Origin: HK1 sp965202875
GTDB lineage: Bacteria > Pseudomonadota > Gammaproteobacteria > HK1
DNA: 64,000 nucleotides
Reading direction: 5' to 3'
NCBI GenBank assembly: GCA_965202875.1
Contig: OZ241870.1
Location: 3,906,001 to 3,970,000 of the forward strand
Shown here: positions 50,542 to 59,412 of the stretch, in pieces
Position numbering within the stretch: position 1 is the stretch's first letter
Layout of the letters: each line of letters begins with the position of its first letter
Made by a program: the position numbers and the translations under genes
The notes under the pieces: model-generated
What the model was told of the DNA's origin: nothing
Database searches by the model: none
The model's input: only the letters and a program-made list of their open reading frames with translations

Positions 50542-51858
50542 ATGAAGCTCATCGCCGTGGCAACATGTGTCTTCTTCTTCGCGGCGGTTGCGGACGCCCG
50601 GACTCGCGTCGTGAAGCGCGACGTCTCCGGAACGGGTCTCACTGAACAGGGAGCGGTTCTGAACGCATTGCAGGAGGCCACGTTCCAGATCTGCGGGGTT
50701 CGCATCGAATCGAAGACGGAAGCCCATGCCGAGCTGATCGAGGAAGGCGATCGAACAAGGATGTCCGAACGGGTCAATCGGCAAATCAAGGTCCGCGGCG
50801 GGAAGAATTGCAAAGGGTTCGACGGCTATGACGTCCTTTCCGTCGAGCTTGGCGATCCGGGGTTTCGGGCAGATGTCCGGGTGCGATACGTGACGTACAA
50901 GGTGCCGGGGCCGGCCATGAAGCGACGCCGCATCTCGGTGATCGACTTCCCCATGGACGAAGTACATCTTTACGGCGTCGGCGGAGCACGCCAGCAGCAT
51001 GGCGGCGGCCGGAAGGTCGGTGAAGGGATCGACGTTGATTTCCGACTCGTCAGAAACTTGCAGGAAGGCTTCCGGGCGAAGATGGAAGAGCTGTTGACGC
51101 AGAGCCGTCGGTTCGGCGTCCTCGACAGAAGGCGGCCGGAGGTCTACGAGGCGGAAAAGAGGCTTCTCAAATCGCCGGATGTATCCGTTCGGGAGCGAGC
51201 ACGATTCGGCAGGGTGTTGGGGGCCGACTATGTGCTGTACGGAACCGTCCACCGCGTTTTGGTGGAGGACCAGAGCCGGTCGATTCAGTTGACCGGCGAG
51301 CGGGCGGCTCAGGTGTACGGTTCGGCGGACGTGCGGTTCACCGTTCTCGCGGTGGTGACGCGCCAAGTCAAGTGGTCATCATCGATTACCTTGGAGAAGA
51401 CGTCCGGTACGGGCGCTTTCCGACCGGAGGATTTTGCCCACGCGCTGCTCGACGACGTTGCGGCTCGTATCATCGACGAGCTGACGGAGAACATCTACCC
51501 GCCGAAGGTAACGGAGGTGCTCGAAGCGGGGCAGTTCGTCGTGAATCGAGGAGGCAATACCGTCAAGCCTGGAGATGTATTCGAGCTCTTCGCGCTGGGC
51601 GACTGGCTGGTGGATCCGGACACGGGGGAGAGGCTCGATCGCATGGAGACATCGGTCGGTATCGCGAGGATCATGTCCGTGAAGCCGAAGTACAGCCTCG
51701 CGCAGTTGGTGTCCGAATCGGTGGAGCTCTCGAACGGCATGGTGCTCCGACGGCGTCGAGTCGAGGATGCCGGGACGATTCCTGTGAAGGAAAACAAGCC
51801 GGATTTCAGTGATGAAGACGATGATGGATTGCCGGACTACTTGAATCGAAGTCCCTGA
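50542..51858 (+). CDS. Exported CsgG/FlgT-like envelope protein
   Basis: 438 residues. Signal peptide MKLIAVATCVFFFAAVADAR. The N-terminal domain (VSGTGLTEQGAVLNALQEAT, FQICGVRIESKTEAHAE) resembles the FlgT-N/LPP20-type fold. The middle (RRISVIDFPMDEVHLYG, FRAKMEELLTQSRRFGVLDR, RRPEVYEAEKRLL, RVLGADYVLYGTVH) matches CsgG-type domains that assemble with LpoB-like folds. The C-terminal part (FVVNRGGNTVKPGDVFELFA) looks FlgT-C-like. Likely periplasmic; no flagellar genes nearby. ATG at 50542 preferred over 50503 because of the signal peptide. Confidence 0.75.
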   Translation: MKLIAVATCVFFFAAVADARTRVVKRDVSGTGLTEQGAVLNALQEATFQICGVRIESKTEAHAELIEEGDRTRMSERVNRQIKVRGGKNCKGFDGYDVLSVELGDPGFRADVRVRYVTYKVPGPAMKRRRISVIDFPMDEVHLYGVGGARQQHGGGRKVGEGIDVDFRLVRNLQEGFRAKMEELLTQSRRFGVLDRRRPEVYEAEKRLLKSPDVSVRERARFGRVLGADYVLYGTVHRVLVEDQSRSIQLTGERAAQVYGSADVRFTVLAVVTRQVKWSSSITLEKTSGTGAFRPEDFAHALLDDVAARIIDELTENIYPPKVTEVLEAGQFVVNRGGNTVKPGDVFELFALGDWLVDPDTGERLDRMETSVGIARIMSVKPKYSLAQLVSESVELSNGMVLRRRRVEDAGTIPVKENKPDFSDEDDDGLPDYLNRSP

Positions 51859-51923
51859 TTGGCAAACGGGCGTTCCTGATGCCGATCGGGTCGGCCACGC
51901 GTCAACACCAGGGAGGCACGGAG

Positions 51924-52469
51924 ATGAGCAAGAACGGACGAGAGGCGATGTTTCCACGTTTCGCGATCATGATCTCCGTCATCGTCGCAATGACGACGCT
52001 GGCAGGATCGGTTCGAGCCGACCATGTGGAAGATGGATTTGGGGTTCTGATTGGCGGGATCGTTGGAGGAACGATTGGATCTGCGATTGGCAAGGGTAGC
52101 GGCCGGGAGATCGCCATCGGCGTAGGCAGCGCACTCGGCGCATTGTACGGAAGCGAAGTGTCCTCGCATCGGCATCCTTCCGGAGACCTCGTTCATCAAG
52201 CGTACCCCGGGCGGTCGCCTGCTCCTGAAACGGTGAGGTACTACCCTCAACCGATCCCCGTATATATTCACCCCGTTCAGCCGGCAGCGGTGCACGTCAT
52301 GCCATCGCGGGTCGAGGAGCCCTCGATCACCGTGTCATCGAACATTGGCGGATCGACCGTTGTCCGGCACACGCCGGCATCCGTTACCGAGTGCCGTCTT
52401 CTCGAGGGTGGATTGGCACCGGTGTATGGATGTCGGGATACGCACGGCCAGTGGAGAATTCTTCGCTAG
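51924..52469 (+). CDS. Glycine-zipper exported protein
   Basis: 181 residues. Signal peptide FPRFAIMISVIVAMTTLAGS ending at VRA-D. Glycine-zipper region GVLIGGIVGGTIGSAIGKGS followed by GREIAIGVGSALGALYGSEV, which packs in or against the outer membrane. The C-terminal half is Pro/Val/Tyr-rich, then a short Cys-paired segment (ECRLLEGGLAPVYGCRD). ATG at 51924 with GGGAGGCACGGAG upstream. Last gene of the envelope run. Confidence 0.78.
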   Translation: MSKNGREAMFPRFAIMISVIVAMTTLAGSVRADHVEDGFGVLIGGIVGGTIGSAIGKGSGREIAIGVGSALGALYGSEVSSHRHPSGDLVHQAYPGRSPAPETVRYYPQPIPVYIHPVQPAAVHVMPSRVEEPSITVSSNIGGSTVVRHTPASVTECRLLEGGLAPVYGCRDTHGQWRILR

Positions 52470-52786
52470 ATCTCGAGTACCGTTGGCGCGCGGAGGACAG
52501 CGGGGTTGGCAAGCCCTGATGAGAGTCTTCAGAGCGTGTCTCGGGTCAAGTGCGCGGGGTTGGCCTGACGAGTCTCCCGCCCACCGCGCCATCTGGAGAA
52601 GCGGAGCCGGCGAAGCAAGACAGCCTCATTGGAACCACTCGGTTTCAAGCCCGCGCGGGACGTGTGGGAATGCGCGCGTACGGTCAGGCCTCCGTCGCGA
52701 CGTTGCGAAGGCTTGCGGATCAGGGCGCCGGTGTGGCGCAATCGGGTGACCACACCCGAGTCCGGGTATTGATGAGGTCATTCGCC
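52470..52786. other. Leader region of the DMGDH-like gene, no gene
   Basis: 317 bp. No coding frame supported; the frame of the next gene is open upstream but has no family text. Scanned for glycine-riboswitch blocks without a convincing match. Promoter elements not clear. Confidence 0.45.
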
Positions 52787-55261
52787 ATGAGCCAGACGTT
52801 GCCGGAGCGCACGAGCGCGGTGGTCATCGGCGGCGGGGTGACCGGCGCCAGCGTCGCCTACCACCTGGCGAAGCTCGGATGGTCCGACGTCGTGCTTCTG
52901 GAGCGCCGGCAGTTCGCCTCCGGCACGAGCTGGCATGCGGCGGGGCTCATCGGCACCGCGCGGGTCAGCGACACCCACGCCGAGCTCTGCACCTACACCC
53001 GCCGCCTCCTGCCCGAGCTCGAAGCGGAGACCGGACAGTCCACCGGATTCCGGGAGGTCGGCAGCGTCAGCATCGCGCACGGCCCGGACCGCTTCGCGGA
53101 GCTCAGGCGGCTGGCGGACTCGTACAACGCGTTCGGGCTCGGGCGCATGGAGGTGATCACGGCCGAGGAGGTCGGGCACTTCCATCCGCTGGTGCGCACG
53201 GATGACCTCCTCGGCGGCACGTGGCTCGCGCACGACGGGATGGCCAGCCCCGTGGACGTGGTGAACGCCTACGTGAAAGGCGCCCGCGGGCGCGGGGCGC
53301 GCTGCTTCGAGAACGTGAAGGTCACCGGCATCCGCAGCGCGAACGGCAAGGTGGCGGGGGTGGAGACGGAAGCCGGCGACGGCGCGCGCGGGTTCGTCGC
53401 CTGCGAGTTCGTGGTATGCGCGGCCGGCCTGTGGTCGCGCCATCTGGGGCGCATGGCCGGGGTGACCATCCCGCTGCACGCCTGCGAGCATTACTACGCG
53501 CATACCGAGAAGCTCCCGGACCTGCCGCCCGACCTGCCGGTGCTGCGCGACCAGGACAAGTGCGCGTACTACCGCGAGGACGCCGGCAGCCTGCTCGTGG
53601 GCGGATTCGAGCCGGTCGCGCGCCCGATCCGCCTCGACGCGATCCCCGAGGACTTCTGCTTCGACGAGCTCCCCGGCCACACCGACGAGCAGCTCATGCC
53701 CGTCCTCGCCGACGCCATGGAGCGCGTGCCCCTGCTGCGGGAGGTCGGCTGGCGCAGCTTCTTCTGCGGCCCGGAGAGCTTCACCCACGACGACCAGTTC
53801 CACGTGGGCGAGTCCCCGGAGCTCGGGGGCTTCTACGTCGCCTGCGGGCTGAACTCCGTGGGCATCGTCACCTCCGGCGGCATCGGCAAGGTCTGCGCGG
53901 AGTGGATGGACAAGGGCCATCCGCCGCTGGACCTCACCGGCAACGACCTGCGCCGCACCTTCGTCTTCCAGGGCGCGCAGGCGTACATCGAGGACCGGGT
54001 GTCGGAGACCCTGGGGCTGCTCTACGACCGCCACTACCCCTACCGCCAGTACACGAGCGCACGCGACGTGCGGCACTCCCCGGTGCACGAACGCCTTGCG
54101 GCGCGCGGGGCCTGCTTCGGGGAGGCGGCGGGCTGGGAGCGGCCCAACTGGTTCGCCCCCGAGGGGGTCGAGCCCCGCTACGAGTACTCCTTCGGCCGCC
54201 AGAACTGGTTCGAACACTCCGCCGCCGAGCACCGCGCGGCGCGCGAGGGGGTGGCCCTGTTCGACCAGTCCAGCTTCTCGAAATACCTCGTCAAGGGCCG
54301 CGACGCCTGCCGGGCGCTGCAGCGCATTTGCAGCAACGACGTGGACGTCGAGCCCGGACGGCTGGTGTACACGCACTGGCTGAACGAGCGCGGGGGGATC
54401 GAGGCGGAGCTCACCGTGACCCGGCTCGCGGAGGACGAGTTCCTGGTGGTGAGCGGGGCCGGGGCGACGCGGCGCGATCTGGCGTGGCTCGATCGCCACA
54501 TCGACGGCGACGCCCGCGCGGTGGTGGTGGACGTCACCGCGCAGTGGGCGGTGTTCGGGGTGATGGGGCCGAGGAGCCGCGCGGTCGTCGGCGAGGTGAC
54601 CGGGGCGGACCTCTCCACCGAAGCGTTTCCGTTCGGCGCGGTCCGGGACGTGGAGATCGGCTGCGCCGTCGGCCGCGCGGCGCGGGTCTCCTACGTCGGG
54701 GAGCTCGGCTGGGAGCTGTACGTTCCCGTGGATCAGGCGCGGCATGCGTTCGACCGGATCATGTCGGCGGGCGAGGCGCACGGCCTGAAGCTGGCCGGGA
54801 TGCACGCGCTCGACTCGGGCCGGATCGAGAAGAAGTTCGTCCACTTCGGGCACGACGTGGCGGACGTGGACACCCCGCCGGAGGCCGGGATGCGCTGGGT
54901 GTGCCGGATGGACAAGCCGGCGCCGTTCATCGGGCGCGAGGCGATCGCCCGCCAGATCGATACGAACCGGCCGCTGCCCAAACGCCTCCTCCAGTTCCTG
55001 CTGGCCGACCCGGAGCCGCTGCTGTTCGGGCACGAGCCGGTGCTGCGCGACGGCGAGACGGTGGGCTACCTCACCTCCGGCAGCTACGGGCATACCCTGG
55101 GCGGCGCGGTCGGGCTCGGCTACGCCGAGCACGCGGAGGGGGTGAGCCGCGGGTGGGTGGAGAGCGGGACGTGGGAGATCGTGGTCGAGTGCGAGCGGGT
55201 CCCCGCGAAGGCGTCGCTCGGTGCGCTCTACGATCCGAGGGGCGGACGGGCGCGGGGGTGA
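52787..55261 (+). CDS. FAD-dependent dimethylglycine/sarcosine dehydrogenase-like enzyme
   Basis: 824 residues. N-terminal DAO-type FAD domain with VVIGGGVTGASVAYHLAKLG and WHAAGLIG, central FAO_M-type segment (WMDKGHPPLDLTGNDLRRTF), and C-terminal GcvT-like tetrahydrofolate domains (GVALFDQSSFSKYLVKGRDA, SYVGELGWELYVPVDQARHA, VGYLTSGSYGHTLGGAVGLG). Such enzymes oxidatively remove N-methyl groups and pass them to folate. It could process dimethylglycine from glycine betaine, linking it to the MttB-family gene, but the substrate is inferred. ATG at 52787; 52772 is an in-frame alternative. Confidence 0.9.
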   Translation: MSQTLPERTSAVVIGGGVTGASVAYHLAKLGWSDVVLLERRQFASGTSWHAAGLIGTARVSDTHAELCTYTRRLLPELEAETGQSTGFREVGSVSIAHGPDRFAELRRLADSYNAFGLGRMEVITAEEVGHFHPLVRTDDLLGGTWLAHDGMASPVDVVNAYVKGARGRGARCFENVKVTGIRSANGKVAGVETEAGDGARGFVACEFVVCAAGLWSRHLGRMAGVTIPLHACEHYYAHTEKLPDLPPDLPVLRDQDKCAYYREDAGSLLVGGFEPVARPIRLDAIPEDFCFDELPGHTDEQLMPVLADAMERVPLLREVGWRSFFCGPESFTHDDQFHVGESPELGGFYVACGLNSVGIVTSGGIGKVCAEWMDKGHPPLDLTGNDLRRTFVFQGAQAYIEDRVSETLGLLYDRHYPYRQYTSARDVRHSPVHERLAARGACFGEAAGWERPNWFAPEGVEPRYEYSFGRQNWFEHSAAEHRAAREGVALFDQSSFSKYLVKGRDACRALQRICSNDVDVEPGRLVYTHWLNERGGIEAELTVTRLAEDEFLVVSGAGATRRDLAWLDRHIDGDARAVVVDVTAQWAVFGVMGPRSRAVVGEVTGADLSTEAFPFGAVRDVEIGCAVGRAARVSYVGELGWELYVPVDQARHAFDRIMSAGEAHGLKLAGMHALDSGRIEKKFVHFGHDVADVDTPPEAGMRWVCRMDKPAPFIGREAIARQIDTNRPLPKRLLQFLLADPEPLLFGHEPVLRDGETVGYLTSGSYGHTLGGAVGLGYAEHAEGVSRGWVESGTWEIVVECERVPAKASLGALYDPRGGRARG

Positions 55262-55348
55262 TGGAGACGCGAGGGCCGGCGATCCGGCCCCGTCGGATGC
55301 TCTCCTCCGCGAACGTCCCGCCGCCTTCCTCGACGACCGCTTCGGAGA

Positions 55349-56176
55349 TCAACCGACGTTTCGAGTCGCAAGGATCTCCTGTGCTTTCGTGCGGTCGCCG
55401 GTGCTGTTGATGAAACGAGGGCCGTCGAGGAAACACAGCGAGAACCCGAAGCCGCGGTACAGCGCCACGATCCGGGGCGTGGCTTGGTTCGACGCGACCA
55501 CCGGACCGGGATGCCGGGCGAGCCAAGCCGCGAGCCGCTCCTGTGCGTCCCAGTCGAAGTCTTCTCTTGCGTACTTGCGGAACTGCACGTCGTAAGGCGG
55601 GTCCGCGTAAATGAAGTCCTTGGGCGACACCGCGAGCGCTTCGAAGTCCCCGCAGGAGAAGGTCCACCGGGAAAGCGTCCCGGCGTATGCCCTGAAATCG
55701 CGGAGATAGCCGATGGTTCGATACCGCCCGAAAGGCACGTTGAATTCGCCACGGTTGTTGAAGCGGCACAGGCCGTTGAATCCGGTTCGGTTGAGGTAAT
55801 AGAACAGCTCCGCCGCCTTGCGGGTCTCCCGGCCGCGCCGGGTCGCCGTCAGTCGGTTGAAGGCGTCCCGATGCCGATAGTAGAGCTCGTCCTCGTTCCG
55901 CATCGAGAGTTTGATGACGAGCCCGCGTTGGAGATGCCGGTAGAAGTTGACGAGATGCGGGTTCACGTCGTTGAGCAGCGCCCGGCGGGGGTCGAGGCCG
56001 AGCGCGACCGCGAGCCCGCCGCAGAACGGCTCGACCAGGCGCCGGCGCGTGAACCGGCGCCAGATCGGCGCGACGTGCGGCACCAGCCAGCGCTTGCCGC
56101 CCGCCCATTTGAGCGGGGGCTTCAACGTCGGCCGGCGCGGCTCGCCGTCGCCTCGGGTCGTTGCGGCAGTGGTCAC
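55349..56176 (-). CDS. dam: Dam-type adenine-N6 DNA methyltransferase
   Basis: 275 residues, D12 (alpha-group) class. Motif I-like PPLKWAGGKRWLVPHVAPIW, SAM-binding FCGGLAVALGL, NDVNPHLVNFYRHL, catalytic DPPYDVQFRKYAREDFD, and a C-terminal FLDGPRFINSTGDRTKAQEI. Typical Dam length. No restriction partner adjoins, which suits an orphan methyltransferase, likely for GATC (inference from family). ATG at 56176. Convergent with the DMGDH-like gene. Confidence 0.88.
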   Translation of the reverse strand: MTTAATTRGDGEPRRPTLKPPLKWAGGKRWLVPHVAPIWRRFTRRRLVEPFCGGLAVALGLDPRRALLNDVNPHLVNFYRHLQRGLVIKLSMRNEDELYYRHRDAFNRLTATRRGRETRKAAELFYYLNRTGFNGLCRFNNRGEFNVPFGRYRTIGYLRDFRAYAGTLSRWTFSCGDFEALAVSPKDFIYADPPYDVQFRKYAREDFDWDAQERLAAWLARHPGPVVASNQATPRIVALYRGFGFSLCFLDGPRFINSTGDRTKAQEILATRNVG

Positions 56177-56336
56177 GTCCCGGCATCGAAGAGGACGGTC
56201 GGATCGGTTCCCGGCACGTTACTCGCTGGGCCCGGGACGCCCTCGAAATCATGGCCACGGACGCCCGCGCGCATCATACCCGACCCACCGGGCGGATCCG
56301 CGGCGTTGACGAGGGAATGCCGACGTAATTACCCTG

Positions 56337-56446
56337 TGATCACATGCTTTCGGGAAATGCGGCTCGTCAAACGCCTGGGCCGTTTGCCGGAAGATCGGGC
56401 CCGGATGATCGCGGATACCCTTCAGAGCATGTTCTCCTTCGACTGA
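56337..56446 (+). pseudogene. Possible C-terminal fragment of a MazF/PemK-type gene
   Basis: Frame: CFREMRLVKRLGRLPEDRAR and MIADTLQSMFSFD-stop. The pattern V-x-R-(I/L)-GRL...LQ.MF recalls the C-terminal helix of some MazF-like proteins. No start or N-terminal part precedes it; the Dam promoter region adjoins. Too short to be certain. Confidence 0.3.
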
Positions 56447-56736
56447 TTTCCGATCGACGCCGCTTCCACCCATCCCCGGCCGTTCCCCCCCGTCACCGAT
56501 TGTTCGAATGAGCGGGGGGCCTGCCTGTTCCACGGGAGGTCGTGACCCCGGCACGGCGGCGGTTGCGGCCGGCGCATGGCGGGCCGGCGCGCGCAACGGG
56601 TATTCTGTGCATCCTGCGCCTTTCCGGAGCCGGCTTCCCGCGGGGGCGGGCTTGTGAAGGGTCCGGGCAAATTGCCGGCGGGGGCCGCCGGGCGCTCCCG
56701 AGGCGCCGGCAGGCCCGACAGGAGTGGAGTACGCAC

Positions 56737-59094
56737 ATGGAACGAGTCGTCTCCCTGGATGCCTTGCGCATGGCCGACGTGGCCCGTGTGGGCGGCAAGA
56801 ACGCATCGCTCGGCGAGCTGATCGGTGAGCTGTCGGCGGCGGGGGTGCGGGTGCCCGGCGGATTCGCGACCACCGCGGATGCGTTTCGCGAATTCCTCGC
56901 CTGCGACGGGCTGGCCGAACGCATCCGGCGGCGGCTGGCCAGCCTCGACGTCTCCGACGTGCAGGCGCTCGCATCCGCCGGCGGCGAGATCCGCGGATGG
57001 ATCACGGCGGCGCCGCTGCCCGGCGCCCTGGAACGCGAGCTGCGCGCGCGCTACGCGGAGCTCGCGGCCGGTGCGCCGGATCCCGCGGTGGCGGTGCGAT
57101 CCTCCGCCACCGCGGAGGATCTCCCGGAGGCCTCCTTCGCGGGGCAGCAGGAGACGCTGCTCAACGTGCGCGGCGCGGATGCGCTGGTGGACGCGGTGCA
57201 CGAGGTGTTCGCGTCGCTGTTCAACGACCGCGCGATCGCCTACCGCGCGCACCAGGGCTTCGCGGACGCCGACGTCGCGCTCTCGGCCGGCATCCAGCGC
57301 ATGGTGAGAAGCGATCTGGGTGCGAGCGGGGTGGCGTTCACCATCGACACCGAGTCGGGCTTCGAGGACGTGGTGCTGATCACCGCGGCTTGGGGACTCG
57401 GCGAGCTGGTGGTGCAGGGCCGGGTCAACCCCGACGAGTTCTACGTGCACAAGCCCAACCTCGAAGCGGGACGACCGGCGATCCTGCGCCGCGAACGAGG
57501 CAGCAAGGCGTCGAAGATGGTCTACCACGACGATCCGGGCGAGCGGGTCGCGGTCGTGGACGTGCCCCTTGAAGACCGGCGCCGGTTCTCCCTGAGCGAC
57601 GCCGAGGTCTGCGCGCTCGCGCGAAACGCCGTGGCCGTCGAGCGCCACTACGGCCGGGCGATGGACGTCGAGTGGGCGCGGGACGGGGTGGACGGCCGTC
57701 TCTACATCCTCCAGGCCCGTCCGGAGACGGTGCAGAGCCGCATCGCCGGGCAGGCGGTCGAGCGCTTCGAGCTGAAGGAGCGCGGGGCGGTGCTGGCCGA
57801 GGGCCGCAGCATCGGCCAGCGCATCGGCGCCGGCGCGGCGCGGCTGGTGCTGGACGCGGCGGAGATGCACAAGGTGCGCGACGGCGACGTCCTGGTCACC
57901 GACATGACCGATCCCGACTGGGAGCCGGTGATGAAGCGTACCGCCGCGATCGTGACCAACCGCGGCGGGCGCACCTGCCACGCCGCCATCATCGCCCGCG
58001 AGCTGGGGATCCCGGCGGTGGTCGGGACCGGCGACGCGACCCGGGCGATCGGGGAGGGGGCCGAGGTCACCGTCTCCTGTGCCGAGGGCGACACCGGGTA
58101 CGTCTACGCGGGGAGGCTCGACTTCGAGCTCCGCCGACTCGCCGTCGACACCATGCCGGTGCTGCCGTTCAAGATCGCGATGAACGTCGGCAACCCGGAT
58201 CGCGCGTTCTCCTTTCGCGCCCTGCCCAACGCCGGGGTCGGGCTCGCGCGGCTCGAATTCATCGTCGGCCACTCGATCGGCGTGCATCCGCGGGCGCTGC
58301 TCGACTCCGACCGGCTCCCCGAGACGTTGCGCGAGCGCATCCGCGAGCGGATCGCCGGGTACGAGAGCCCCGAGTCCTTCTTCGTCGAGAGGCTGGTGGA
58401 GGGCGTGGCGACGATCGCCGCCGCGTTCCACCCCAAGCCCGTGATCGTCCGCCTCTCGGACTTCAAGTCCGACGAGTACGCCAACCTCGTCGGCGGCGAG
58501 CGGTACGAGCCCGGCGAGGCGAACCCGATGCTCGGATTTCGCGGGGCGTCACGTTACCTGTCGGATGACTTCCGCGCATGCTTCGAGCTCGAATGTCGCG
58601 CCCTGCGCAAGGTGCGCGACGAGATGGGCTTCACCAACGTCGAGCTCATGGTTCCGTTCGTGCGCACCCTCGACGAGGCCCGCGAGGTCGTGGATCTGCT
58701 CGCCCGCAACGGTCTCCGCCGCGGCCGCAACGATCTGCGGATCGTGATGATGTGCGAGGTGCCGTCGAACGCGATCCTCGCCGAGGAGTTCCTGGAGCAC
58801 TTCGACGGCTTCTCCATCGGCTCGAACGACCTGACCCAGATGACGCTGGGCATCGACCGCAACTCCGAGCTCGTGGCTTCGCGTTTCGACGAGCGCGACC
58901 CTGCGGTGAAGGCGCTGCTCCACCGCGCGATCGCCGCCTGCCGCAAGCACGGAAAGTACGTGGGGATCTGCGGCCAGGGGCCGTCCGACCACCCCGATCT
59001 GGCGCGCTGGCTGATGGAGGAGGGGATCGAGAGCGTGTCGCTGAACCCCGACTCGGTGGTGGAGACCTGGCTCCATCTCGGGGGAGGGTCCTGA
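56737..59094 (+). CDS. ppsA: Phosphoenolpyruvate synthase
   Basis: 785 residues. Converts pyruvate and ATP to PEP, AMP and phosphate in gluconeogenesis. N-terminal ATP-grasp domain (VGGKNASLGELIGEL, AVRSSATAEDLPEASFAGQQ), phosphohistidine domain with catalytic His in GGRTCHAAIIARELGIPAVV, and TIM-barrel PEP-binding domain (PNAGVGLARLEFIVGHSIGV, SIGSNDLTQMTLGIDRNSEL, and catalytic Cys in YVGICGQGPSDHPD). All sites intact, length as in E. coli (792). ATG at 56737 with CAGGAGTGGAG upstream. No PpsR-type regulator nearby. Confidence 0.95.
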   Translation: MERVVSLDALRMADVARVGGKNASLGELIGELSAAGVRVPGGFATTADAFREFLACDGLAERIRRRLASLDVSDVQALASAGGEIRGWITAAPLPGALERELRARYAELAAGAPDPAVAVRSSATAEDLPEASFAGQQETLLNVRGADALVDAVHEVFASLFNDRAIAYRAHQGFADADVALSAGIQRMVRSDLGASGVAFTIDTESGFEDVVLITAAWGLGELVVQGRVNPDEFYVHKPNLEAGRPAILRRERGSKASKMVYHDDPGERVAVVDVPLEDRRRFSLSDAEVCALARNAVAVERHYGRAMDVEWARDGVDGRLYILQARPETVQSRIAGQAVERFELKERGAVLAEGRSIGQRIGAGAARLVLDAAEMHKVRDGDVLVTDMTDPDWEPVMKRTAAIVTNRGGRTCHAAIIARELGIPAVVGTGDATRAIGEGAEVTVSCAEGDTGYVYAGRLDFELRRLAVDTMPVLPFKIAMNVGNPDRAFSFRALPNAGVGLARLEFIVGHSIGVHPRALLDSDRLPETLRERIRERIAGYESPESFFVERLVEGVATIAAAFHPKPVIVRLSDFKSDEYANLVGGERYEPGEANPMLGFRGASRYLSDDFRACFELECRALRKVRDEMGFTNVELMVPFVRTLDEAREVVDLLARNGLRRGRNDLRIVMMCEVPSNAILAEEFLEHFDGFSIGSNDLTQMTLGIDRNSELVASRFDERDPAVKALLHRAIAACRKHGKYVGICGQGPSDHPDLARWLMEEGIESVSLNPDSVVETWLHLGGGS

Positions 59095-59265
59095 ACGTTG
59101 CGGGACACCGTCCGCTCGATGAGCGTGCAGGACACCCGCGTTTTCGCACATCGATCCGGCAGGGTACAATGTTGCGGTGCAAGGAAATGCCACGAGCGCA
59201 CGACAGCCGGTGTGCGGCGAGGTAGCTGGTCCACCGGCAGGACGGGGAGAGCGGGAAGCAACGTC

Positions 59266-59412
59266 ATGAGGAGCGGTGTCGTGGGGGCAGGGGCCGTCGC
59301 GGGGCTGCCCGGAGCGCGGTTCGCCGTCGTCGGGGACGTGGCCCCCGTCCGGCCGCATGACCGGCGCTACCGCCCGCCGGTCGGACGGACAGCGAGGGAG
59401 GCAGCGTCATGA
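59266..59412 (+). pseudogene. Decayed tandem copy of the panE start
   Basis: ATG at 59266 gives MRSGVVGAGAVAGLPGARFA and VVGDVAP, a diverged copy of MRICVVGAGAIGGLLGARLA and VAGEEV at 59409. The two starts are 143 bp apart and both follow GGAAGCAACGTC/GGAGGCAGCGTC. The frame ends TGA at 59410-59412, overlapping the real ATG (ATGA). Confidence 0.8.

Noticed and set aside
52580..52690. Possible glycine riboswitch upstream of the DMGDH-like gene
   Set aside because: There is a GGAGAAG and a GCCGGCGAAGCAAG-like stretch, but the conserved CTCTCAGG-type blocks and second aptamer are missing and no folding could be run.
52778..55132. 784-codon minus-strand frame opposite the DMGDH-like gene
   Set aside because: Shadow of the real gene; no ribosome site or recognisable domains.
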